Assembly (NCBI GenBank): GCA_034437515.1
Contig: DAOTTX010000140.1
Location: 10,221 to 74,220, forward strand
DNA from: DAOTTX01 sp034437515
GTDB lineage: Bacteria; Chloroflexota; Anaerolineae; Aggregatilineales; Phototrophicaceae
DNA: 64,000 nucleotides
Direction of reading: 5' to 3'
A model generated the notes under the pieces. That model saw only the letters and a program-made list of their open reading frames with translations, was not told the DNA's origin and ran no database searches. How positions within the stretch are numbered: the first letter of the stretch is position 1; each line of letters opens with the position of its first letter. Shown in pieces: positions 16,056 through 24,616 of this stretch. The position numbers were made by a program, and so were the translations under genes.

Positions 16056-16754
16056 TTAGCCGTAGTGTAAGCTGGAAGAGACCCTGTCATTCAGATCTAA
16101 ACGGGTCACTGGTTCGTAAATTGATGCGGCAAAGTTCGCGATTGTGAACTGATCTCCAGTCAAGTTTATTCCATCTGCGACCCCGATTGAGTTACAGTTC
16201 GTGTATGCGACAATTGACTCGAGATCGTTATTCCAACCAGGATCGACTCGATAGTCCATAAAAGCAAAGCTTTGGTTGCCAGAAGGAGTGCAGCCTACAC
16301 CTGCACTATCAAGGTAATTCCAACTGCTCGCCGTGTAATTTGTGCCATCGTAACCAATCGCAATAATGGCTGGTGAGCTTGCAGTAACCACACCACCACT
16401 TCGCATCGCGCTGCTTGACGCCAGGTTATGCTGTCGAATGGCCTGATCCATCTCTGCGCGAGTTGCAGAGGTGTCAAGGTTGATCGCACCACCAGTTGCT
16501 ACAAACAATGCCTCTGATTGTGTGGAATAACAGTCACCAAAAATGGTTTCTGGTATCTCTATGTTTTCAAGAGCACTTTTCGGATTTGCAGGGTCAATTT
16601 CATCTACCGTAACACTCGTTGTGAAAATATTGCAGTGTTGTAGCATAGCAACTTGGACTGTTTGAGATTAGATTGGTGCAATAGCAGACGAGAAGATGGC
16701 GAGTACTGCGAACAGAGTTAAACGTAACACAAGTATCCTTTCGTAACATTTCAT
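16056..16754 (-). pseudogene. Secreted beta/gamma-crystallin-like protein gene interrupted by an in-frame TAA
   Basis: An ATG at 16754 with an AAAGGA ribosome site starts a perfect signal peptide (MKCYERILVLRLTLFAVLAI, then FSSAIAPI). Codon 29 (16668-16670) is TAA, after which the same frame continues SQTVQVAMLQHC and stays open for 205 codons. The mature part has Cys residues (FGDCYS, AGVGC, YTNCNS) and two crystallin-type calcium motifs, NNDLES and NDRVSS; the second fits the (N/D)(N/D)XX(S/T)S rule. The layout recalls crystallin-like secreted proteins of the I36 inhibitor type. A single CAA-to-TAA change would explain the break. Without readthrough no exported product is made. Confidence 0.75.
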
Positions 16755-16902
16755 ATAAGATTCCTTTCGCGTACACGATTACATTATCGATTATCGAATA
16801 TAATTTATATAGTACTTGTTGCCCATATGAACATAGAGTTAAACACTGTGTGAGAAAGTCGACGAAGGCATTTAACTAATATACGTTGTAGCATCCCGCT
16901 TA

Positions 16903-17003
16903 CGCTATAATGGCAGTGTTCATAAGGGATAAAGAGGCAAAATGTTATGGGTATCTTCAACCGCCGCAGTGACGAACGCAAGATGAAAGACGAGGGACGG
17001 CTG
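16903..17003 (+). repeat. Direct repeat copy 2: promoter and start of the intact molybdopterin gene
   Basis: Partner of 15484-15584. TATAAT at 16906-16911 is the likely -10 box, 41 bp before the ATG. No good TTGACA is seen 17 bp upstream; ACGTTG is at that place. The region before it (16755-16902) is AT-rich and holds nothing else. Confidence 0.85.
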
Positions 17004-17558
17004 CCGCCCGGTCAATCCCTGACGCACAAGTTCCCGGTGCTGACCTACGGCCCGAACCCCAAGTTCGACCCGCAAACGTGGAACTTCCGCTTATTTGGTG
17101 AGGTCGAGAACGAGATGACCTGGACGTGGGACGATTTTCTTGACCTGCCGACTATCGAGATCACCACCGACATCCATTGTGTGACGCGCTGGAGCAAGTT
17201 CGACACCACCTGGGAAGGTGTGCAGTTCAAGCATCTTGCCGATCTGGTCGGCATGAAGGATACAACCGAACACATCATCGCCCATTGTGACTACGGCTAC
17301 ACGACCAATGTGCCCTTAGAGGACATGATGCACGATAATGTGCTGCTGGCCTACAAATACGACGACGAAATGCTCGAACCCGATCACGGTGCACCCGTCC
17401 GTACGTTGGTGCCGCACCTCTATTTCTGGAAGAGCGCCAAGTTCGTGCGGGCGTTGGAGTTCAGCCCGGTGGATAAGCCCGGCTTCTGGGAAAACGCGGG
17501 CTACCACAACTACGGCGACCCGTTCAAAGAGCAGCGGTACGGTCGGCGCGGATTTTAA
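16947..17558 (+). CDS. Sulfite-oxidase-like molybdopterin-binding oxidoreductase
   Basis: A 203-residue protein of the SUOX/MsrP-like fold that binds the molybdenum cofactor. The Mo-ligand Cys78 sits in TTDIHCVTRWSKFD, and the family blocks WEGVQFKHLADL, APVRTLVPHLYFWKSAKF and GFWENAGYHNYGDP are intact. It lacks a Tat signal and membrane part, so it is probably cytoplasmic, like short bacterial SUOX homologs. The substrate is unknown. The promoter and first 19 codons are duplicated 1.4 kb upstream. The next gene is on the other strand and ends 3 bp away. Confidence 0.92.
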   Translation: MGIFNRRSDERKMKDEGRLPPGQSLTHKFPVLTYGPNPKFDPQTWNFRLFGEVENEMTWTWDDFLDLPTIEITTDIHCVTRWSKFDTTWEGVQFKHLADLVGMKDTTEHIIAHCDYGYTTNVPLEDMMHDNVLLAYKYDDEMLEPDHGAPVRTLVPHLYFWKSAKFVRALEFSPVDKPGFWENAGYHNYGDPFKEQRYGRRGF

Positions 17559-17561
17559 CGC

Positions 17562-18548
17562 CTATGGGCTGAGTTCCCGGCAGGAGGGCAGGCCGCTGTA
17601 GTTACGAGGCCAGTCCTCACCATAAAATGTCAAATAATCGGTGACGTGGGCAGCCCAGTAGTCGTTGTTGTGCGCTCCTTCCACGTTGATGACGTATTCA
17701 TGCGTGACGCTGTTCTGGCGCAGCCGGTTGGAAAGCTGCTGTAAGCTCAAGCCAGCGGAGTCGCTCACCGCGTTGTCGATATAGAGTTCGAGTTCTGCAT
17801 CCGGCAGGAAGGACGAGTTCTGCGCGATTTGCAGCGGGTTAAACGCTGCCGGAACTTCCTGTACATCTTCGGGGAAGATCGCGCTGTGCCCACCGATGCG
17901 GCTGAACACATCCGGGTGGCGTAAACCGATGCTGTACGCCCAGAAGCCCCCGCGTGAGATGCCGCCGATGCCGCGATAGTCGCGGTCGTCCCAGGTGCAG
18001 AAATTGGCTTCCACTGCCGGAATCAGTTCTTCCAGCACGACGGTTTCATAGGACGGGTCGGGCGGGAACTGGTTAAACCCGCCGATCTCCCCCATGTACG
18101 GCATGACCAACAGCATCGGCGGCAGTGCGCCTAAGCGAATCCCCTGATCAAGTGCCTCCACCACGCCGATTTCCTCCCATTGTTGTTCACGGAAGCTCAA
18201 GCCATGCAGCAAAATCACATAAGGGAAGCGTGCCTGCGTCTCGAAGTAACACGGCGGCACGTACACGCGATAACGCAGATTTTCACCGGCGGTCGCGCTC
18301 TGGAATTGGTCGAAGTCGATGATTTCGCCGCTTTCCTCGTCACACGGGAAGGGCGTGGCGGTCGGTTCGACGGCAGCCGTCGGGGTCAGCGTGGGAGTTG
18401 CGCTGGGGAAGGGCGTACTCGTCCTGCCGACGGTCGGCGTGGGCGACGGTGCCGGGCTGATGACCACCGCAACCGGGGTCGCCTGGGGTGCCATCGGGTC
18501 ACAGGCGGCGAGCAGCAAAATAACGATAAAGCAGACGATCCGGTTCAT
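17562..18548 (-). CDS. Lipoprotein esterase (esterase D / enterochelin esterase-like alpha/beta hydrolase)
   Basis: A 328-residue lipoprotein. The signal peptide ends in the lipobox LAAC. A T/P-rich spacer of about 50 residues follows, then an alpha/beta hydrolase of the esterase D family. The nucleophile is in GGISRGGFWA, the catalytic His in VEGAHNNDYW, and an Asp in YIDNAVSD is a likely third member. The HGLS motif forms the oxyanion region. It should be anchored outside the membrane and cleave an ester of unknown type. The ATG at 18548 is preferred over one two codons upstream because GAGAA lies before it. Confidence 0.88.
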   Translation of the reverse strand: MNRIVCFIVILLLAACDPMAPQATPVAVVISPAPSPTPTVGRTSTPFPSATPTLTPTAAVEPTATPFPCDEESGEIIDFDQFQSATAGENLRYRVYVPPCYFETQARFPYVILLHGLSFREQQWEEIGVVEALDQGIRLGALPPMLLVMPYMGEIGGFNQFPPDPSYETVVLEELIPAVEANFCTWDDRDYRGIGGISRGGFWAYSIGLRHPDVFSRIGGHSAIFPEDVQEVPAAFNPLQIAQNSSFLPDAELELYIDNAVSDSAGLSLQQLSNRLRQNSVTHEYVINVEGAHNNDYWAAHVTDYLTFYGEDWPRNYSGLPSCRELSP

Positions 18549-18797
18549 GAACATTTCTCAATGACGAGCGGTATGCGTTGATGATACTCCGCGCTGGAAT
18601 TTTGGCAATAGCCGGGTTTCTCGGACATTCGATGCAGTAATCGCTCGCATTTTCCGTTTACCCTAGTAGAGCGTGTTCACAAACAAGAGAGAACAACCGT
18701 GCCGGGCACACTCGATGAACCACTCGAACGGCAGTCGAACACACGGACACCCACCCTCACACCCTGATCGTATGGCAAGCGTAGCCCGTGCATAGCG

Positions 18798-18823
18798 TTG
18801 ACAGACGCGCTCAGGTGTATAAT
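18798..18823 (+). promoter_or_regulatory. Candidate promoter of the C39/TPR gene
   Basis: TTGACA (18798-18803) and TATAAT (18818-18823) both match consensus, but the spacer is only 14 bp; shifted by 3 bp, GCGTTG gives 17 bp. The ATG is 38 bp downstream of the -10 box. The rest of the 312-bp gap 18549-18860 shows no gene. Confidence 0.5.
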
Positions 18824-18860
18824 GATATGCAGAAGATCAGAATGTGGGGATTAACGACTT

Positions 18861-19967
18861 ATGCACGCATTTTACCGTAAACTCGTGGTGATTTTAGCAC
18901 TGGCGCTGCTGCTCCCGGCGGCGGGTGTGCTGGCGCAAGAGGCCACGCCCGAAGCCACACCGGACGCCCCGGCATGGCCCAACAACTATTTGATGGACGG
19001 CTTCACCTACCACGCCCAGTGGTGGAACAACTGCGGCCCGGCTACCGTGACGATGGCGCTGAGTTACTTCGGCTATGTCGATGACCAGGGCCGGGCGGCG
19101 AACTGGCTCAAGCCCAACGGCGAAGATAAGAACGTCAGTCCGTGGCAGATGGAAACCTTCGTCAACACCCAGGTGCCGGAAATTCCAGTGTATTCGATGG
19201 TACGCTATGGCGGCACACTGGATACGCTGCGCACACTGGTTGCCAACGACTTCCCGGTGATTATCGAAGCCGGTTATGACCCCGAAAGCGCCGCTCAGGG
19301 CTGGATGGGACATTATCTGCTGGTGAAGGGCTACGACGACAGCATGCAGCAGGTCATCACCAATGACAGTTACGACGGTGAAAATCTGCGTTACAGCTAC
19401 GCACATATTGAGGAATTCTGGCAGCACTTCAACTATGCCTACATGGTGCTGTTCACGTCAGATCGTGAAGCCGAACTGCTCGACCTGCTCGGCCCGGACG
19501 CGGACGATTACGAGAATTTGATCCGCGCATTTGAGATCGCGCAGGAAGAAGCCACCCTCGACCCCGACGACTCCTTCGCGTGGCATAATATGGGCGCGGT
19601 ACTGGTACGCATCGCGGAGATACTGGGTGAGGACAGCTACTATGAACAGGCCAAGATCGCCTTTGACCAGGCGCGTAACGTCGGTGACGGCTTGCCCTGG
19701 CGGATGCTGTGGTATCAGTTCGAGATGTACGAGGCCTATAACGCGATTGGCGAGTATGAAACCACGCTCGAACTGGTACGCGGTGTGATGAACGACGGCG
19801 GCGGGCATTTCGTCGAGGAGACGTTCTACTACGCCGGGGTCGCCCGTGAAGCCCTGGGCGAGAACCAACGCGCCATTGATAATTACAATAAGGTGCTTAG
19901 CTTCAATCCCAATTTCACCTCCGCCCGTGACCGCCGTGATGCGCTCATCAACCGTGGGCGTGGGTAA
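18861..19967 (+). CDS. Secreted C39-family cysteine peptidase with C-terminal TPR repeats
   Basis: A 368-residue secreted protein. The signal peptide is at 1-25 (ending GVLAQ), followed by an EATPEATP linker. Residues 40-205 form a C39-like peptidase with Cys58 in WWNNCGPATVTM, His151 in GHYLLVKGYDD and an Asp in TNDSYDG. Residues 220-365 hold TPR-like helices, including one clear TPR unit, ALGENQRAIDNYNKVLSFNP. The peptidase may mature or degrade peptides outside the cell; no transporter or bacteriocin gene is beside it. A terminator follows at 20001-20028. Confidence 0.88.
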   Translation: MHAFYRKLVVILALALLLPAAGVLAQEATPEATPDAPAWPNNYLMDGFTYHAQWWNNCGPATVTMALSYFGYVDDQGRAANWLKPNGEDKNVSPWQMETFVNTQVPEIPVYSMVRYGGTLDTLRTLVANDFPVIIEAGYDPESAAQGWMGHYLLVKGYDDSMQQVITNDSYDGENLRYSYAHIEEFWQHFNYAYMVLFTSDREAELLDLLGPDADDYENLIRAFEIAQEEATLDPDDSFAWHNMGAVLVRIAEILGEDSYYEQAKIAFDQARNVGDGLPWRMLWYQFEMYEAYNAIGEYETTLELVRGVMNDGGGHFVEETFYYAGVAREALGENQRAIDNYNKVLSFNPNFTSARDRRDALINRGRG

Positions 19968-20000
19968 ACGTCAAGCCTTAAACAGACGCTGACCGAATAT

Positions 20001-20028
20001 AGCACATCCGTGCGGGTGTGCTGTTTTG
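20001..20028 (+). terminator. Intrinsic terminator after the C39/TPR gene
   Basis: The stem AGCACAtCC-gtgc-GGgTGTGCT is followed by GTTTTGATT, 33 bp after the stop codon. The stem has one t/g wobble. Confidence 0.7.
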
Positions 20029-20107
20029 ATTCACAACACTAACATCCCGTTTATTTGTGCGTGCTATGGTGGGGAGGCGAAGAAAAAATAAGGGAAAGTC
20101 ACACACA

Positions 20108-21631
20108 ATGGCAGAAAAACAGGAAAAACCTCTGATTATCATCGTCTCCAACCGGGGGCCGATTTCATTTACCCAGCAAGAGGATGGCAGCTTTACCCAT
20201 CAGCGTGGGCAGGGTGGGCTGGTTACCGCGCTTTCCGGCTTAATCCAGCATCATGACGTGCTGTGGGTGGCGGTCGCCCTCAGTGACGATGACAACGCCT
20301 GGGCCAAAGCACATAATGACGAACCGCAGCACATCGAAGATACTGAGCTACAACTCGTCCGCACCGACCAGAAAAAATATGAACAATACTATAATCAAAT
20401 TGCCAATCCTTTATTATGGTTCATCCACCACCAGATGTGGAATGTGCCGCTCAAACCCGACATCGACAAACCCACCTGGGACGCCTGGACAGATGGCTAC
20501 GCCGCCATCAACCAGCAAATGGCGGAAGTGGTCGCCAAGAAGATTAACCAGACCAACCGCCCGGTGATCGTGTTCCCGCAAGATTATCATCTCTATCTAT
20601 TCCCCAAGTATCTACGTGAGCTGGCCGGGCCGGATGTCCACATTCAGCCATTCGTACACATCCCCTGGCCCGGCCCGGACGCCTGGCGTATGCTGCCGGC
20701 CGAGATGCGTAACAACATCCTGGAAAGTATGCTGCAATCTGACATCGTCGGCTTCCAGACCGAGCGCGATGCCTTTAACTTTGTGCAAACCGGACGCTTT
20801 TACATCGAAGGAGCACATTCACACGGCAGCCGCGACTCGATTGAGTATCACGGGCGCAAGGTAAAGGCTAACGATTATCCCATCTCGGTTGATGTCGAGA
20901 AGGTGAAGATGCTCGCCGAAGAACCACAAACGCGCCTGTTGAAATCGAACTTATTGAACTTTGCGACCGATAATCGCATCATCCTACGGGTGGATCGCGT
21001 CGAGCCGAGTAAAAATATCATGCGTGGGTTGGGTGCGTTCAAAGCCCTGCTGGAAGAATTTCCGGAGCATCGCGGCAAGGTGCAGATGATGATGCTGTTG
21101 GTGCCCTCGCGCCTTTCCGTCGGGGAGTATCAAGATTATCTCCAGCAGTTGATGGCGGAAGCGGGCATGATTAACGCCGCCTACAGCGAAGCGTTCTGGG
21201 AGCCGGTGCGCATCATCATGGGGGATAATTACCACCGGGCGATCGCCGCCTTCCAGATTTACGATGCGCTGTTGGTGAACCCTATCGCGGATGGCATGAA
21301 CCTCGTCGCTAAAGAGGGCGCGTTGGTCAACCAGCGTAATGGCGTGTTGCTGCTTTCCGAACATGCTGGTGCATTTTATGAACTGGGCGACCACGCCTTA
21401 ATCGTCAATCCGTTTGACATCCACAACACCGCCCGCGCCATGCACCAGGCGTTGACTATGTCCGCTGCGGAACGCGAAGAACGCGCCATCGCGCTCCGTC
21501 AGCAGGTGGAAGGGGCTGGTGTCAAGACGTGGTTTAGCACTCAACTTGAGGACGCCTTACGCGCCATGAGCACCCAGGACAAGAACGACTCGACACCTTC
21601 GACGCCATCAGCGGTGAAGTCGGATTCTTGA
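20108..21631 (+). CDS. otsA: Trehalose-6-phosphate synthase-like glycosyltransferase (GT20)
   Basis: A 507-residue GT20 enzyme. The family blocks are SNRGPISF, GQGGLVTAL, HIPWPGPDAWRMLP, VGFQTERDAF, RVDRVEPSKNI and NPIADGMNLVAKEG. It should make trehalose-6-phosphate from UDP- or ADP-glucose and glucose-6-phosphate. RVDRVEPSKNI differs from the RLDYSKG of E. coli OtsA and resembles the more distant GT20 clade, so another acceptor is possible. The convergent otsB supports trehalose. The frame is open from a GTG at 20057, but the ATG at 20108 fits better. The last 91 bp overlap the 3' end of otsB. Confidence 0.85.
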   Translation: MAEKQEKPLIIIVSNRGPISFTQQEDGSFTHQRGQGGLVTALSGLIQHHDVLWVAVALSDDDNAWAKAHNDEPQHIEDTELQLVRTDQKKYEQYYNQIANPLLWFIHHQMWNVPLKPDIDKPTWDAWTDGYAAINQQMAEVVAKKINQTNRPVIVFPQDYHLYLFPKYLRELAGPDVHIQPFVHIPWPGPDAWRMLPAEMRNNILESMLQSDIVGFQTERDAFNFVQTGRFYIEGAHSHGSRDSIEYHGRKVKANDYPISVDVEKVKMLAEEPQTRLLKSNLLNFATDNRIILRVDRVEPSKNIMRGLGAFKALLEEFPEHRGKVQMMMLLVPSRLSVGEYQDYLQQLMAEAGMINAAYSEAFWEPVRIIMGDNYHRAIAAFQIYDALLVNPIADGMNLVAKEGALVNQRNGVLLLSEHAGAFYELGDHALIVNPFDIHNTARAMHQALTMSAAEREERAIALRQQVEGAGVKTWFSTQLEDALRAMSTQDKNDSTPSTPSAVKSDS

Positions 21632-22359
21632 ATCACGACATCGGGCGTTTCCGGTGAAGCTACCCCCAGGCCGTAAGCGTGGCACTGCCGGTCTTCGCGC
21701 AGGTCTTTAGCCGCGATGATAGCATCCACATCGGTGACATCATCGCCGAGGAAGATCGCCGCATCCAGATCAAATTCTTTGACGAGGGTACGGAAGGCCG
21801 TGCCCTTGTTCACATCCACCGGTGGGCGCACCTCGAACACCATACGTCCGCTGGAAAAACGCAGACTGTGTGAGTCGCTGATGGCCTGCACCATATCACG
21901 CAGGGTATCTACGATGGCCTCACGGTTTTCCGCATTGCGATAGTGGACGGAAAGCGTCACGGTCTTGTCCTCGACCCATACGCCGGGGAAGTTCTTGGCA
22001 CGTTCTTCGAGCAACTCGTAAGCGTTTTCGACCGACCCCAGATATTTCCTGATCGCCTCAGTGGTCACGACCTCGCCGTCCTGCCAGCGTTCCATCCCGT
22101 GATTGCCGATGTAGACCATGCCATCCACGCCGACGCGCTCGTGAATGTCCTCGGCGGCACGTCCGCTGACGGCAGCCACGAGCTTTAATTGCGGCACGAG
22201 TGCGGTCAGGATCTCTTTGATGCGTGGGGTGACGACCGCCTGATCGGGTTGGTTGACAATCGGGCTGAGGGTGCCGTCCACATCGGTGATGATGCCGAGC
22301 CGATTTTTCTGTACCCAGGTGTTCAACCTGGACTCCGTCAAATCTCGCCAATTCGCCAT
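21541..22359 (-). CDS. otsB: Trehalose-6-phosphate phosphatase
   Basis: A 272-residue HAD-type phosphatase. Motif I, TDVDGTLSP, carries the nucleophile Asp26 and Asp28; VSGR is motif II; the C-terminal GDDVTDVDAI binds Mg2+. The substrate-side blocks IGNHGMER and RMVFEVRP are typical of OtsB. It removes phosphate from trehalose-6-phosphate made by the convergent otsA. Most otsAB pairs are codirectional; here they face each other and overlap by 91 bp, with conserved otsB C-terminal sequence (VESFLSWVL) inside the overlap. Confidence 0.93.
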   Translation of the reverse strand: MANWRDLTESRLNTWVQKNRLGIITDVDGTLSPIVNQPDQAVVTPRIKEILTALVPQLKLVAAVSGRAAEDIHERVGVDGMVYIGNHGMERWQDGEVVTTEAIRKYLGSVENAYELLEERAKNFPGVWVEDKTVTLSVHYRNAENREAIVDTLRDMVQAISDSHSLRFSSGRMVFEVRPPVDVNKGTAFRTLVKEFDLDAAIFLGDDVTDVDAIIAAKDLREDRQCHAYGLGVASPETPDVVIQESDFTADGVEGVESFLSWVLMARKASSS

Positions 22360-22418
22360 AGTTGACCTCTACTTTTCAGACAATTCATCCCTAGCATAGC
22401 GTAGTCATCTGCCACATG

Positions 22419-22637
22419 CTAACGGATGTAGATCATCAACAGACGCCCCATCGTCATTGGTGTGGGGCCGGGGCTGGCTTGCCAACCGTTAGCCTCAAGC
22501 CAGTCAAAGAATCCATCCGGGTTTTCTTGAAAGGCTTCAACCGCTTCCGGCGGTCCCTGCACCCCGGTGATCTCACCTTGTTCGGTGTTGCCATCCTTGT
22601 CGTACATCGTATAGGTAACTCTTATAATATTATCCAT
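22419..22637 (-). CDS. Small hypothetical protein
   Basis: A 72-residue product beginning MDNIIRVTYTMYDKDGN, with GAGG 10 bp upstream. It has an amphipathic beta-rich first half, a helix around EAVEAFQENPDGFFDWLE, and a Pro-rich end. No known motif and no signal peptide. It sits alone between otsB and the slipin operon terminator. Confidence 0.55.
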   Translation of the reverse strand: MDNIIRVTYTMYDKDGNTEQGEITGVQGPPEAVEAFQENPDGFFDWLEANGWQASPGPTPMTMGRLLMIYIR

Positions 22638-22772
22638 TTTTCTATTGCCTCAATTCAGTTGACACTTCCATTATCATTGTTATACCGTGATTGGCAATTG
22701 ATAACATAGAATAAATCTCAGCATAAACGGAGTTATAATGATTATATTACGTATCACTTACCAGTTGGAATC

Positions 22773-22796
22773 AAAAAGGCACCCGTAGGTGCCTTT
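22773..22796 (-). terminator. Intrinsic terminator of the NfeD-slipin operon
   Basis: Read on the minus strand, AAAGGCACC-tacg-GGTGCCTTTTT is a perfect stem with a T-run, 13 bp after the slipin stop codon. Confidence 0.9.
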
Positions 22797-22808
22797 GGAG
22801 GCGATGAA

Positions 22809-23810
22809 TTATTCGCTGTCTTTGTTCGAGGGTTGCAACCGTTGTGATGATTGTGTCGCCGGGCGAGGGGTGTTGCCGTTGCTCTCACCACTGGAGCCGT
22901 TCCCCAGGTCCATATCCATGCGTCCGCTGATCTTGCCGGCGAACTCTTGCAGCAGGTTGGTCACTTCCATCGGCATCACGAACTTGGTTGATGGACTGGT
23001 GCCCACATCACGCAGAGTCTCGAAGTATTGCAGCAGCATGGTCTTATCATCAACGTGCTGCGCCTCGTTGAAGATCGCTTCCAGCGCCTTGCTATAGCCC
23101 TGCGCCCGTAGCACTTGCGCCTGCCGTTCACCTTCGGCTTCCAGCACGGTGGATTGCTTGGCACCTTCGGCCCGCAGCACGGCGGATTGCTTGGCACCTT
23201 CGGCTTCCAGGATGGCGGCTTCGCGCTCACCACTGGCACGGGTAACGGCGGCGCGGCGTTCACGCTCTGCCGTCATTTGGCGGTTCATCGCGTCCTGCAC
23301 CTCACGCGGCGGTTCGATCTCGCGGATCTCCACACTGGTGATCTTCAGGCCCCAGCGTTCGGTGATCTCGTCCAGCTTGACGCGCAGTGTCTCGTTGATC
23401 TGGTCACGCTTGCTCAGCACGGCGTCCAGTTCAATATCACCGATGACCGCACGCAGCGTGGTGGTGGCGATGTTGGTCGAGGCGCTGACCACGTCGTCCA
23501 CTTCCAGCACGCTACGCTCCGGGTCAGTTACGCGATAGTAGACCAGAAAGTCAATCGCAATCGGCGCGTTGTCCTGTGTGATGGCGGTCTGCGCGGGGAT
23601 GTCGAGAAAATTTTCACGTAGATCCACCCGGATCGCCTGCTCGATCAACGGGATAACGATCACGATACCGGGACCGCGTGTACCTACGTTGCGACCGAAC
23701 CGCAGCATGACCAGTCGCTCATATTCATCAACGATGCGAATGATGCGGCTGGTGATGTATACGAGCGCCAATACCGCAACAACGATAATAATGATACTTA
23801 TATCACCCAT
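22809..23810 (-). CDS. Slipin / stomatin-like SPFH-domain membrane protein
   Basis: A 333-residue protein. One membrane helix lies at residues 4-20, then the SPFH/Band 7 domain (EYERLVMLRFGR, GPGIVIVIPLIE, AIDFLVYYRVTDP). A coiled-coil segment follows with tandem AEG repeats at about 200-240 (LEAEGAKQSAVLRAEGAKQS and relatives). A Ser/Asn/Gln-rich tail closes it. Slipins form oligomeric membrane microdomain scaffolds and usually pair with an NfeD protein, whose gene is 27 bp upstream here. The helix and SPFH order fix the start. Confidence 0.95.
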   Translation of the reverse strand: MGDISIIIIVVAVLALVYITSRIIRIVDEYERLVMLRFGRNVGTRGPGIVIVIPLIEQAIRVDLRENFLDIPAQTAITQDNAPIAIDFLVYYRVTDPERSVLEVDDVVSASTNIATTTLRAVIGDIELDAVLSKRDQINETLRVKLDEITERWGLKITSVEIREIEPPREVQDAMNRQMTAERERRAAVTRASGEREAAILEAEGAKQSAVLRAEGAKQSTVLEAEGERQAQVLRAQGYSKALEAIFNEAQHVDDKTMLLQYFETLRDVGTSPSTKFVMPMEVTNLLQEFAGKISGRMDMDLGNGSSGESNGNTPRPATQSSQRLQPSNKDSE

Positions 23811-23837
23811 CGGTTTTACTCCTGAAATGTCTATACA

Positions 23838-24488
23838 CTATTCTGTAAGGTCTTCCGGTATGAATTCTTCGCGCCGCTTCTCTTTTATACCCTCGACGAT
23901 CAGCCGTAGCCCTTCACGCCCGACCACAATAGCCTGCATCCCTTCACGGATGCGCTCTTCACTGGTTGCCGTCCACGCCTCACTGTTGACGTGAATGGTG
24001 CCGACCGGGTCAATGTCTCGCGTCACCCTGCCCACCGAACCGACGAGATACTCGTCTCGGCTTCCCGCAGGTTGCTCGCGGAGTTGTTCCAACGCGGGGT
24101 GCAGCAAAAACTGGTAGTATGCGAACGGGATCACCAGGGACAGCGCCAGCGCCAACGGATGGATCATCTGCCCTTCAAACAGCAGGATTGAGCCGATCCC
24201 TTGCACGGCGAGGCCGCCTAACGCCCAGGGCGCGTACTTCTGGTGGATGAACGGTACGACCATGAACACACCCGCACCCAACACCAATAGCAGCAGAGCA
24301 AACCAGCGCACTTCCATTTGAACCAATACCACCAGCACACCCAGCAAGCCAACCAGTGCCACACCTTCTAAGATGCCGGTGCCCGGCATATGCGCGGCGG
24401 TCACCCCCAGCCACAGGCTGAGGATCAGCCCGGTGAAGATGATGGTTGGGTCTATAGCACCCGGATTAATTGCAAGAAATTCGAGCAT
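23838..24488 (-). CDS. NfeD-family membrane protein, slipin partner
   Basis: A 216-residue protein with about four to five membrane helices (residues 15-135) and a C-terminal soluble domain (about 145-205) with LVGSVGRVTRDIDPVGTIHV and WTATSEE, the OB-fold pattern of NfeD proteins. The N-terminal ClpP-like protease part of long NfeDs is absent, so this is the short type. It is the first gene of the slipin operon. A TATAAT box on the minus strand (24546-24551) gives a leader of about 50 bases. Confidence 0.9.
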   Translation of the reverse strand: MLEFLAINPGAIDPTIIFTGLILSLWLGVTAAHMPGTGILEGVALVGLLGVLVVLVQMEVRWFALLLLVLGAGVFMVVPFIHQKYAPWALGGLAVQGIGSILLFEGQMIHPLALALSLVIPFAYYQFLLHPALEQLREQPAGSRDEYLVGSVGRVTRDIDPVGTIHVNSEAWTATSEERIREGMQAIVVGREGLRLIVEGIKEKRREEFIPEDLTE

Positions 24489-24545
24489 CCGCGTTCCTCC
24501 TCAAAAACATTATCTTTTTACCAACAGTACCTTATTTCTACTGTC

Positions 24546-24551
24546 ATTATA
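24546..24551 (-). promoter_or_regulatory. Candidate -10 box of the NfeD-slipin operon
   Basis: TATAAT on the minus strand, about 58 bp before the NfeD start. The -35 region is weak. It lies 15 bp from the T-run of the preceding hairpin. Confidence 0.4.
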
Positions 24552-24566
24552 TCACTATTATGAAGC

Positions 24567-24602
24567 AAAAAGGGCGGCGGTGTCCCCCCAAAATATTGGG
24601 GG
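24567..24602 (-). terminator. Possible terminator of the HEAT-repeat gene
   Basis: On the minus strand a CCCCCAA/TTGGGGG stem is followed 12 bases later by CCCTTTTTG. The T-run is not adjacent to the stem, so this is only a moderate candidate. Confidence 0.4.
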
Positions 24603-24616
24603 TGAGTGCGAAATCG

